Shown: piece after piece, positions 48,625-57,365 of the stretch
How the letters are laid out: each line of letters starts with the position of its first letter
How positions within the stretch are numbered: position 1 is the first letter of the stretch
Assembly (NCBI GenBank): GCA_963784995.1
Contig: CAWATZ010000002.1
Location: 744,001-808,000, forward strand
Direction of reading: 5' to 3'
From: CAWATZ01 sp963784995
GTDB lineage: Bacteria > Planctomycetota > Planctomycetia > Gemmatales > Gemmataceae
Length of the DNA: 64,000 nt
Notes under the pieces: generated by a model
Database searches by the model: none
What the model saw: only the letters and a program-made list of their open reading frames with translations
Told to the model about the DNA's origin: nothing
Translations under genes and position numbers: made by a program

Positions 48625-49827
48625 TTACTTGGGAAGCTGGACTTTCTTGTCGCGGAGCAAGATGCGAGCATAGCCCAGCATGGTGGTCAGCGGATCGTCC
48701 GGCTTGGCCTTGGGCAGACGCTGCGGGTCGTAGGGGACCGGCTGCACTTTCGCCGCCAACTCGAAATAGACTGCGGGTTTGTCCTTGTCGGGTGCCTTGG
48801 GGGCGGCGGTGAAGGCGTAGGTCTTGTTGCTGGCGTTGTCGGTGAAGACCACCTGGATGGGCCGCTGCGAGTCGTTCCAGACAAATTCGGTCTTCTGCTT
48901 GTCGCCGGTGCAGCGGCAAGCGTAGAGCTTGCCCGAGGTCGTTGCGAAAAAGTAATGCGTTTCGTCCTGGAAGGCACGGAAGGGCTCGTTGATCTCCGTG
49001 CGGACACGCAGTACCGGGTGATTTTCCAGAGGAAGGGGGCTCTTGGGTAGTTCTTCCGTCGGCACATGCTTGACGGCGTTAGCCCACTTCAGGTCTCGTT
49101 TCTCCAGGGTGTCCGAGGGGAAAATGGTGCCGCGCCAGACCTGGATCTCTTTCTTCCAGGCCATGAGAACCACCAGCCCCGTTTTGCCTTCAGGCACTAG
49201 GTCATAATGCGCATCCCAGAGCGTCCGGCTCTGAGGGAAACCGACGTCATCTTTCGGTAGACTTTCTGTCTTGCCCTCGACGAGGGTTTCCTTGAGAAGT
49301 CGAAAGAGATCCCGCTGCGCCAATTCATAAACAGGTTCAAGAGTCCACGTGTGGAACAATGCCTCATTCCCATCAGGCTTCTCAAGCCGATCAAGCGGAA
49401 TTCGATCGAACCACACCATAGTGCTCGCCGGTCGTCCGGCAACCCACAAACACCCCTGGCTGATGCGCCAGCGGGGAAGGACACTCTCATCCACGGGAAC
49501 AAGGGCGAATACGCGACGCCTGGCTGGTTCTCCCTCTGCGGTGAGTCTCGCCATCCATAGCTCGTTGCGGAGAGGGGCGTGCGTTTTCTTCCAGCTATCG
49601 CGTTCCTTGACCTTGAAGCAGTAAACCGAACCTTCGTGCAGACAAGCAAAAGCTGGGGCTTCGGGCGAGGGACGCACCACGGGCTTTTCCTCTGCCGCGT
49701 CAGATCCGGTGAGGGGCGTGAGGCAGCAGGCCAGGACGAACAAGCCGAGGAGAACGTATCTCATCATTTCATTGAGACAGGGTAACTCTTGGGTCACACT
49801 CTTCCGCCACAAAGAGTTCGATTTCAT
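48625..49827 (-). CDS. Secreted protein of unknown function
   Basis: About 400 residues; I propose ATG 49827 because AAAGGAG lies upstream, but ATG 49767 (MMRYVLLGLFVLACC) is equally plausible and places the signal peptide at the exact N-terminus. After the signal peptide (LLGLFVLACCLTPLTGSDA) the protein is beta-rich with HEGSVYCFKVKERDSW, FHTWTLEPVYELAQRDLFRL and a C-terminal GYARILLRDKKVQL. I do not recognise the family. It is convergent with eboE by 41 bases and, with the next secreted gene, lies between the two copies of the eboE 3' end. Confidence 0.6.
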   Translation of the reverse strand: MKSNSLWRKSVTQELPCLNEMMRYVLLGLFVLACCLTPLTGSDAAEEKPVVRPSPEAPAFACLHEGSVYCFKVKERDSWKKTHAPLRNELWMARLTAEGEPARRRVFALVPVDESVLPRWRISQGCLWVAGRPASTMVWFDRIPLDRLEKPDGNEALFHTWTLEPVYELAQRDLFRLLKETLVEGKTESLPKDDVGFPQSRTLWDAHYDLVPEGKTGLVVLMAWKKEIQVWRGTIFPSDTLEKRDLKWANAVKHVPTEELPKSPLPLENHPVLRVRTEINEPFRAFQDETHYFFATTSGKLYACRCTGDKQKTEFVWNDSQRPIQVVFTDNASNKTYAFTAAPKAPDKDKPAVYFELAAKVQPVPYDPQRLPKAKPDDPLTTMLGYARILLRDKKVQLPK

Positions 49828-49984
49828 GATAACTTTCGCTCCTTTGATCCTGCGACTTTGACTCTCACGTTGCAGGTCGTACCTCTGTAGGGACATGCCT
49901 ATGTTGGCCAACAAAGGGGACGGATGTCATATCACACGAATTGGAAAAGCGTATGATTCGACATCCATCTCCTTTCCTTTCGTC

Positions 49985-50530
49985 CTACTTCGGACCTGCC
50001 AGACGTTTGAAGCAAAGGGTCAATGGCGTCTGGCTTTTCTCCTTGGTTCTCAAGATGACTCGAACCTTGGACACGTCTTCCTTCTCAAGCCGCTCTACGT
50101 TGAGCATCGCGCCATCGTCCAAAAAGCCGTACGTGAAGCCCCACCCTTTCCCTTCCAAGTAAAAACAGGCACCTTCTTCTTCGAGGACGTTCCTCTCGCC
50201 CGACACGATGAACACGAGGCTGTAACCATCCTCGACCTTCTTTCGGCCTTTTCCTTTCTCAAACACAACGTTGAACCGTTTCTCGATCCATGCTTCTCGG
50301 ACTTTGATCTCACGGCCCGAGACCTTTAACATTCCAGGCTCGGCTGTCAATGGCGTGATCAGGACGCCGCGCCGCTTCGCTTCGGCAATGTTCGCAGACC
50401 AGACGGGGCCACCCTTGTCCACAAACCAACCCCAGGGGTTATCCCCGGCGATTGCATTGATACCCGGCAGAGCCAGGCAGCAGAGTAGCACCACGATGCC
50501 ACCGCGTTGACAATTGCGTGTACGCCACAT
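49985..50530 (-). CDS. Secreted protein of unknown function
   Basis: 181 residues from ATG 50530 with a signal peptide (GGIVVLLCCLALPGINAIAG). A compact beta-rich domain follows (VREAWIEKRFNVVFEKG, YSLVFIVSGERNVLEEEG, KGWGFTYGFLDDGAMLNVE). Its base composition is less GC-rich than the nearby operon (many AAG/GAG codons), which may signal a different origin. No family recognised. It lies between eboE and its 3' fragment. Confidence 0.55.
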   Translation of the reverse strand: MWRTRNCQRGGIVVLLCCLALPGINAIAGDNPWGWFVDKGGPVWSANIAEAKRRGVLITPLTAEPGMLKVSGREIKVREAWIEKRFNVVFEKGKGRKKVEDGYSLVFIVSGERNVLEEEGACFYLEGKGWGFTYGFLDDGAMLNVERLEKEDVSKVRVILRTKEKSQTPLTLCFKRLAGPK

Positions 50531-50666
50531 CAGCAGTTCTCCGTCAGATCCGCCGAGCTGCTGGTTCTCGAACACGGCGATTGATCCACAGCTCTCTTCG
50601 CACGCCGATGAACAAGCGCATCCTCCCGCGCCATCGCTTCCACGTCAAGGCTTTTGCTTCCGCCCC

Positions 50667-50821
50667 AGCAGCAGGAAAGAGCCCGGCAACGGGCGAGTTG
50701 GCGGGTCCACTTCCACGTCCCGGTGTACTTGGAACGCTTCGGCCGACTTGAGGCGCTGCAGCGGCCGGTCCTGGAGTGCCTGCGGACAACGTGGGAGCTG
50801 GGCAATCGGAGGTGTACGAGG
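50667..50821 (+). pseudogene. Diverged fragment of the eboE 3' end
   Basis: About 155 bases match eboE from about 48332 to 48485 in the same orientation, at something over 85 percent by eye. Shared runs include CGGCAACGGGCGAGT, TTCCACGTCCCGGTGTACTT and CTGGAGTGCCTGCGGAC. It ends at GTGTACGAGG, roughly 95 bases before the native eboE stop, and is frameshifted, so it is non-coding. Confidence 0.8.
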
Positions 50822-50848
50822 ACAGGGGTTTGACGTTCCCAGGGGCTG

Positions 50849-52167
50849 TCAGAACGCCACCTCCAGCCCGAAGTTAAGTCCCTGGGCCCAGAAGCCGTTT
50901 TCCTTGAGGAAGACAGTCGGTCTTTCCGGTCCGCCCGGGGTGCCGTAGCGGCTGCTGATCGGCACCAGGTTGGTGTTGAGGACCGGGTCGATCTGATCGC
51001 CCGGGCGAATCACGTTGCTGCAATACAGAAAGGTGTAGCCGACACGGGCCCGCAGCCAGCAGGCCAGATCGAAGCCCAGGTTTGGATTGAACTCGGGGAC
51101 CACGGCGAAAGCGTTGTGTACGTATTGGCCGATGTTGCTGGTCTGAGCATAAATGCCGCCCGCGGCCACCTGGCTGCCGATGGGAGCGTTGGTGTAGGTG
51201 ACGCCGCCGATGGTCAGCACTTCGCTCACGTTGCCCATCGCGAGCTTGCAGGTCAGGTTGAACGAGAGCATCCCCCAGCGATAGTCGAAGCGGCCGCCCA
51301 GCTGACCGCCGTTGAACTGGTTGCGCGTGTCGAAATGGTCGTAACTGACGACGAAATGGTTCCCCGGGATCAGGACGGGACCGATGCGGGCCGTTTTGCC
51401 ACCCGCCAGGTTGGCGGTTTCGACGAAGTTGGTGAACTCTTCATGCAGGTCGAGCTGACGAAAACCGCCCAGCAAGGCGAACGACCAGGCCTGACTGCGG
51501 ACCAGGCTGAAAGTGCCACCGCTCTCCCATCCCCACAGCCGATTGGTGTTGGTTATGTCCACGCCGCCGGTCAGCCGGGTGGTTGTGGCCGGTTTGGAGA
51601 AGTTCTGCGAGATGAGGAAGACGTTCTGGCGCCGGTGATCGCGCTGGTGTACGGTTCGGCGAGGAACGGCTGCCCCGTTTTGTTTCCGGCCGCGATAAAG
51701 GTTGCCGTGCGGCCCTCCAGCTGGAAAAAGTTGCCCGTGAGGCCAACCCGGCTGTCCGGGTCGAGCCACAGCGTGGCGTCGTAACGCATGCCGGACAGGA
51801 GCCCGTAATCGACCCCGTTGCCGCCATAGAGGATCTTGGTGCCGGGCTGACCGAGGGCCCCGGGGACGGGGTCCGTGGGCGAGCCGGTGACGACCAGGGG
51901 CACGGGCAAAGGGGCCTTGCTTACCCACCACATCAGGTATTCGGCGCTGACCGTGAGGAGCGGGGCGGTCTGGCTCGGGGGCAAGATCCAGATCGGACCG
52001 TCGTCGGGATTGGGGCGCGCCGGAGTGCCGTCCGCCGGCAGCGTCATCGGGAGCGTGACCGTGCCCGGCGGCGTCAGGGTCCAGGGGGCAAGCGGCGGGT
52101 TTTGCGCCAGGCTGGTTCCTGCGCCGACCCCGAGACTGAGCAGCACCCCGAGGAGGCAGCGTGTCAT
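50849..52167 (-). CDS. BBP7-family outer-membrane beta-barrel protein, one frameshift
   Basis: ATG 52167 (MTRCLLGVLLSLGVGAG) with AAGGAG upstream begins a signal peptide ending TSLAQ. YLMWWVSKAPLPVPLVV and TGSPTDP followed by GQPGTKILYGG are marks of the planctomycete BBP7 outer-membrane barrel family. Near 51630 the frame shifts by one base and goes on as FLISQNFSKPATTTRLTGGV to a C-terminal aromatic end (GFWAQGLNFGLEVAF), typical of a barrel's last strand. Joined length is about 439. It may be a porin-like channel; the family has no proven cargo. Confidence 0.8.
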
Positions 52168-52314
52168 CAGCGGCTCCTTCCGCGACAGACAGATCAAGCA
52201 AGCAGTTTGAACCGGAGATACCACTCTTCCCGAATCCAGGCAAGTCGAATTGTCGGGTAGGGTGTCCCTTTGGATGTTGGCGAGCGGCGCGGCGTCAGCC
52301 CGCCGGTCGCGCTG

Positions 52315-53738
52315 TTATTCAAACGCCAGGACAATCCGCGCCATGACCGCGGTGAGCAGGTTGCCGTTGAGCTGCACCGCCTGCTCCAGGAGCCGGCGTC
52401 GTTCCGCTGGATCGTCGACCACACCCCCCAGATCCACCAGCAGCCGGGTCTGAATGTCGGGCTCCTGGGCGTGCCGCAGCCCTTCGCGATAGGCGGCTTC
52501 CGCGGCAGGGCCCTGGTTCAAGGCCCGCAGGCCCTTGCCCTTCAGATGGTGCAGCAGCGCCAGGTCGGGACACAGCTTCAAGGCCCGCTCCACCACGTTG
52601 AGCTTCTGGCCGGGGTTGAGCGGGCCGTCCTCGGCGACGTGCCAGAGCTGAAAGACCTCCTGACTTATCTTGCCCTGCTGCATCTGCCGGGCCAGCCAGC
52701 CGTTGGCGCGGCAATGGAACCAGCCCGGGCGCGCTCCTCGGTGCCGTCGTAAGCCGCCACCGCCTCGGCGCAGCGGCCCAGGTAGAGCAGCGTCAGACCG
52801 GCCTGGTAGCGGCACTGCGGGTCATACGGGTCGGCGTCGGCGGCCTGCTGGAACAGCTTCAGGGCGGCCTCGAAGCGGCCCTGGCCGGCCTGCTTCTCGC
52901 CCTCGCCGGTCCAGACCGTGGCCGGCCGCAGTGTCAGCCGGTTGCGCTCGAAGGCAAACTGAACCCGCCCGGGCTTGCCGGCCAGCACTTCGTCCAGTTC
53001 CAGCCGCTTGCCGTCCAGGTTGACGATCACCCGGTTGAGCGGCTCGCCCTTGCGGACCAGCAGCGCCTGCTTGCGGTAGCGTTCCGCCTCTTCGGATTGG
53101 CCTTGCCGGGCCAGTTCCTCGGAGAGTTCCTCGGCCGCGTCGGCCGCTCGCTGGGCCGCGCCGCGATAACGGTGGATCTCGTAGAGGTTGCCGAGGTAAG
53201 TGGTCACGCCCTCCCGGTCGCGGACACGGCGGCAGCCTTGCAGGGCTTGCTCGGTCGGGCCCACGGCCCTGTCGGCCTGGCCGCTCTGGAAGAAACATTC
53301 GCCGAGCATGCCGTACGTCACCGGCAGATAGGTGTCGGCCCCGCTGCCACGCAGGTCGCGAACCTCGTCCAGCAGTTGCTCCAGATCGCGGCTGGTCTCC
53401 TGGTAGCGGAGTTCGGCCATCGCCTTCTGGGCCGTGTCGAGACCCTGCTGCCAGCGGACCAGCGGATTGTCCCGCGGCGATCCGGTCAGCAGCTGGAGCA
53501 GACCCGGATCACCCAGCCGCTGCTCGAACACGCGAGCAATGGCGATCATGGCCTGGACGTAGCCTTCGGCCTGCTCCGGTTGCGAACGGATCGCGGCTGG
53601 AAGCGTGCGCCAGTGCGGAAAGTGCTGCACAATCAGCTCGCGATGGGCCTGGCAGAGCGCGACCAGGCCAGCCTCGTCACCGGTGGTGGCCGCTTCCCGG
53701 AGCAGGCGATGGACCTCGTCAGCAGTCAGAGACGGCAT
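52315..53738 (-). CDS. Tetratricopeptide repeat protein, one frameshift
   Basis: ATG 53738 (MPSLTADEVHRLLREAA) has GGGAGG upstream. An N-terminal helical domain (LVALCQAHRELIVQHFPHW) is followed by TPR-like pairs (YGMLGECFFQSGQADRAV, YLGNLYEIHRYRGAAQRA) and a central strand-rich insert (VIVNLDGKRLELDEVLAG). A frameshift near 52735 separates it from the C-terminal repeats (QMQQGKISQEVFQLWHVAED, AAYREGLRHAQE). About 474 residues if joined. No signal peptide. It probably acts as a protein-protein scaffold; partners unknown. Confidence 0.75.
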
Positions 53739-53819
53739 GGATGGGACCTCCCGGGTAGGCCGGATTGTCAATCCGGCCCACGATTTCGGCCTGTTTGGCA
53801 AGAACCGAGGAACCCCTCC

Positions 53820-54518
53820 TCACTTGCCAGCCCCTTGCTTCCGCAGCCTGGTCACGAAGGCCGAGTGTTCGGGGGTCGCCAGACCCTGCTTGAGGGCCGA
53901 CAGCACCCCTTGGCGTTGGTTGCGCAGCATGGCTTCCGCGTCCAGCCACAGCCCAGGAAAGATCCGCGAACGAAAGAAGCCGTCAGCGGGGAGCGGGACT
54001 TCCTTTAACTTGCCGCGCTGGAGGACAAACCAGAACACCTGCTGCATGCGTAACGCGAGCACAACGTACTCGCGCACGCCGGCTTTCTGGTAATCCTGCT
54101 TCTTCTGATGCAAGTCGATCGACTCGCTGGACGAACTGACTTCCACGATCAATTCCGGGGCTCCATTCAGGTAATCGTTCTCGTCCACGAAGACTTTGCC
54201 GCCGGCCTCGGGGGTAATGAACAGGCAGGCATCGGGTTCCGGTTCACTCTCCGGCCCCAGGATCTGGGTATTGTTCACCAGCGCATCGGTTCCCGGCGTG
54301 GCCTCGGTGTACTCGTCCAGCCAGCGGATGACCAGTTGCTGTGCTTTGCTGTGCGGCATCTTTTGTGGTGATGGCATGAACACAATCCCTCCGATCAGTT
54401 CCGCACGGCAGTCCTCCGGCATGGCCTGGTAGCGGGCGTGAAACGTCTGCTGATCGAGATGGTCGCCGTTTTCGAGCGGTGGCAAGGTTGCGGTCCCCGA
54501 TGGTTTGGCTGCTGTCAC
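53820..54518 (-). CDS. Uma2-family (DUF820) PD-(D/E)XK protein
   Basis: 232 residues from GTG 54518, which has AGGAGG eight bases upstream and agrees with the family's N-terminus. ELIGGIVFMPSPQKMPHS, PEPDACLFITPEAGG and LIVEVSSSSESIDLHQKKQD contain the acidic and Lys residues of the PD-(D/E)XK nuclease fold. Uma2 proteins are numerous in cyanobacteria and planctomycetes; a nuclease activity has been proposed, but the role is unsettled. It stands alone between the TPR gene and the divergent response-regulator gene. Confidence 0.82.
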   Translation of the reverse strand: MTAAKPSGTATLPPLENGDHLDQQTFHARYQAMPEDCRAELIGGIVFMPSPQKMPHSKAQQLVIRWLDEYTEATPGTDALVNNTQILGPESEPEPDACLFITPEAGGKVFVDENDYLNGAPELIVEVSSSSESIDLHQKKQDYQKAGVREYVVLALRMQQVFWFVLQRGKLKEVPLPADGFFRSRIFPGLWLDAEAMLRNQRQGVLSALKQGLATPEHSAFVTRLRKQGAGK

Positions 54519-54794
54519 GTCGGCATCCTCCTGCAGGCTGTCCTGGCGTTCCTCCGTATCCAGTTTATCGCAACTGGTCCTGGAATGGCGAGGGCGCCTG
54601 GGCAGACTCAACAAAGACCGGTGCGACAAAGGGTGGCTGATCTCGGCAGCCGGTTCCGGTTCGCGGCAAGTGGCCTGGCGACAATCATTACTTTCTCGTT
54701 AGGTGAAAGGAACTCCTTTTGCGGTAACTTGCACTTCCCCTTACAATCCACTGGAGAAGAAGCGATTGCGAGGATGGCGGGAGGACGCCATGGG

Positions 54795-55466
54795 ATGAAC
54801 GTGCTGATCATCGAAGACGACCCGGCCATCGCGAGACCGCTCCGGCAATGGTTCCGCGAAGCCGGCATCGAGTGCGTCTGGGCGGCCGATGGGGACAAAG
54901 GTCTGGAACTGGCGTGCAGCCAGAAATACGACGTGGTGATCCTGGATCTGCTGCTTCCCGGCCGGGGTGGGCTGGAGACCCTCCGGACCTTGCGCAGCGA
55001 GCAGATCGGTATTCCCGTGATTGTCCTGACGGCGCTGGGGTCGGTGGACGATCGGACCGTGGGCCTGAAGGCCGGGGCTGACGATTACCTGGTCAAGCCG
55101 TTCTCGGTGGACGAACTGATGGCCCGGATTCAGGCCATCTGCCGGCGCTACCAGGACCGCCCTTCGCCTGTCATCACCGTGGGCAAGGTGACCATTGACC
55201 GGGCCACCCGCAGGCTGACCCGGTCCGGCGTCACGGTCGATCTCTCCCCGACCGAGTATCGCCTGGTCGAGTTCCTGATGAAGCACGCCGACCAGCTGGT
55301 CACCCGGCAAATGCTGTTCGAGCATCTGTGGGATGCCAGTTCGGAAGGCCACAGCTACGTCATCGACGTCCACGTCAACCGCCTGCGCGCCAAGATCGAT
55401 CGCGGCTTCGAACACTCCCTCATTCAGACTGTTCGGGGTCGAGGTTATGTCCTGCGGAGTTCTTAA
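54795..55466 (+). CDS. OmpR/PhoB-type response regulator
   Basis: 223 residues. Receiver domain: LIIEDDPAIARPLRQWF, phospho-acceptor Asp in VVILDLLLPGRGG, TAL switch, and Lys in DDYLVKPFSVDEL. Winged-helix DNA-binding domain: RRLTRSGVTVDLSPTEYRLV, ending IDVHVNRLRAKIDRG and TVRGRGYVLRSS. ATG 54795 (MNVLIIEDD) is the natural start. It overlaps the sensor-kinase gene by 20 bases and precedes an RND efflux operon, so I infer that it controls that efflux. CusR/CopR-like activity would fit the TGACA-4-TGTCA palindrome found at 63305. Confidence 0.92.
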   Translation: MNVLIIEDDPAIARPLRQWFREAGIECVWAADGDKGLELACSQKYDVVILDLLLPGRGGLETLRTLRSEQIGIPVIVLTALGSVDDRTVGLKAGADDYLVKPFSVDELMARIQAICRRYQDRPSPVITVGKVTIDRATRRLTRSGVTVDLSPTEYRLVEFLMKHADQLVTRQMLFEHLWDASSEGHSYVIDVHVNRLRAKIDRGFEHSLIQTVRGRGYVLRSS

Positions 55467-56867
55467 ACGGCTGACAGGGAGCCTGCGGTTTCGCTTGACT
55501 CTCTGGTACACCTGTGTGGTCCTGTTCCTCCTGGTTGTCTCGCTGTTTTTCCTCCACCAGGCCATCAAGCAAACGCTCCTGCGCCTGCTCGACGAGTTCC
55601 TCGTCGAGGAACGGACCACCGTCCTGGCGGAGATCGAGGAAAGGGGAACGGACCGGGCCCAGCTGTACGAGCGTCTGAATCGCCAGGCCTGGCGCATCCC
55701 CGACGACGACTGTTCCTCCAGCTTTTCGACGAGCGGGGGGAACTTCTTTGGTCCAGCGTGCATACGCCCCAGCTGCACCCGGAGCCTGACCCCCGGACCG
55801 AATTCACCTCCCCGCGGCTGGTGGGCGGCTACCACGTCCTTCAGCAGCGCGTGACCCCTTCCGGATCGGCGCCGGTCCTGCTGCGCCTGGGAGCGAGCGA
55901 GACGTGGGCCGACCAGATCCTGGAGCGGATCACCAGGGCGATGGTCCTGGTTGGCATTGCCATCGCCTTCTTTTATCCCCTGGCGGGCTACGTCCTGGCG
56001 GGTCGGGCCACCAAACCTCTGGCCGGCATCGTCAAAAAGACCGCGGAACTCAAACCGATCAATCTGCACGAGCGGTTGCCGCTGCGCGGCACGCGGGACG
56101 AACTGGATCAGCTGGCCCAGACCATCAACGGCTTCCTGGATCGCATTGCCGGGTTCCTCCAGCAAAACCGGGAATTCACCGCCAACGTCGCCCACGAGTT
56201 ACGTTCGCCCTTGACGGCCTTCCAGGTAACCCTGGAACTGGCACTGAACGCCGACCGGTCCTCCGAGGAATATAAGGAACTGCTGCTGGAATTGCTCGAA
56301 AAGTGCAGCGCCATGGCGAGCATGGTGAACAAGCTCCTGCTGCTGGCGGAAAGCGATGCGGAATTGCTCTGCACCCGGCACGAGCCAGTCCGCCTGGATC
56401 AGGTGGTCCTCAAGTCCCTGGAACTGTTTCAAATCCTGGCCGAGTCGGCCCAGGTGGAAATCAAGGTCGGCAAGCTCGCCCCGGTGGTGCTTCAGGGAGA
56501 TGGCCAGCGGCTGTGGCAGGTGGTGAACAACCTGCTCGACAATGCCATCAAATTCACGCCCGCCGGCGGGGTCATCACGCTGGAATTGCAACTGCACGAG
56601 AAAACCCAGGAAGGGACCCTCACGGTGGCGGATACCGGAATCGGCGTCACGCCGGAGGACCTGCCGCACCTCTTTGAGCGGTTCTACCAGGGAAAGAAAT
56701 CCCATGGGCCGAAGAAACCGGGCGGCGGGATCGGTCTGGGGTTAAGCATTTGTCAGGCGATCGTGTCAGCGCACCACGGCACCATCACGGTGGCCAGCAC
56801 GCCGGGCAAGGGCACGACCTTTACCATAACCTTGCCCGGTTGCAGCCCTATCCCCCTGCAACCCTGA
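55447..56867 (+). CDS. Membrane sensor histidine kinase, one frameshift
   Basis: ATG 55447 starts inside the regulator gene. First transmembrane segment LWYTCVVLFLLVVSLFFLHQ, then a periplasmic part; near 55715 the frame must shift by one base to continue as LFLQLFDERGELLWSSVHTP. Second segment VLVGIAIAFFYPLAGYVL, a HAMP-like linker, H-box NVAHELRSPLTAFQ, N-box QVVNNLLDNAIKFTP, and G-boxes VADTGIGVTPEDLP and GGGIGLGLSICQ. About 473 residues if joined. It belongs to the HK family paired with CusR-type regulators. The sensed signal is not visible. Confidence 0.88.
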
Positions 56868-57365
56868 AAAGCGCACAGGGAGCGCAATCCGCAAACACTA
56901 CCCCACTTTCCCATCCTCGGGGAAAAAATCCCCGTTGGACTGAGGAGCGATTGACCGCGCCACCACCCCCTTGTCGCTCGGAGCCGGTGCAGACCCCCCG
57001 AGATTCCCTGAGAAAGATTACGTTTCTGTTGCAATCCAGTCGTGGTTTCCCTCTGGCACGACCGTTGCTACACCATTGAACCGCAACCTGGAGTCATGCA
57101 TCCTCTGTTGTGAGGAGTCGATTCAATGCGTAAGCATGTGGATCGAACGTTCTTGTACCAAACAGTTGACAGCTCAACTGGATGGTACACTTACCCCACC
57201 TGTGTTTGCTTACAACTCTGTTAGGTAGGAAGGCCGGTCAGCGGACGGAATGATGAAGATTGGTGTCGCAACGCAGTGCCAGGTTGACCCGCCACGTAAA
57301 CGGCAACAGGTCGTCGCACTTATAGCTATCGTCGTCACGGGGTTGTGCTTGGAGCGAGGAAAAGA
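56868..57365. other. Regulatory gap before the RND pump
   Basis: 498 bases without a gene. It contains the symmetric element at 57155-57188 and a weak hairpin around 56933-56952 (CGGGGA / TCCCCG). The RND start ATG 57366 is preceded by GGAGCGAGGAAA. It is the likely promoter region of the pump operon. Confidence 0.5.
57155..57188. promoter_or_regulatory. Symmetric operator-like palindrome
   Basis: GTACCA-AAC-AGTTGA-CAGC-TCAACT-GGA-TGGTAC: the arms of two nested 6-base inverted repeats are symmetrical over 34 bases. Located about 180 bases before the RND gene. It may be a binding site for the linked OmpR-type regulator or another dimeric factor; the inner element shares a TTGACAG start with the palindrome at 63304. 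Confidence 0.5.
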
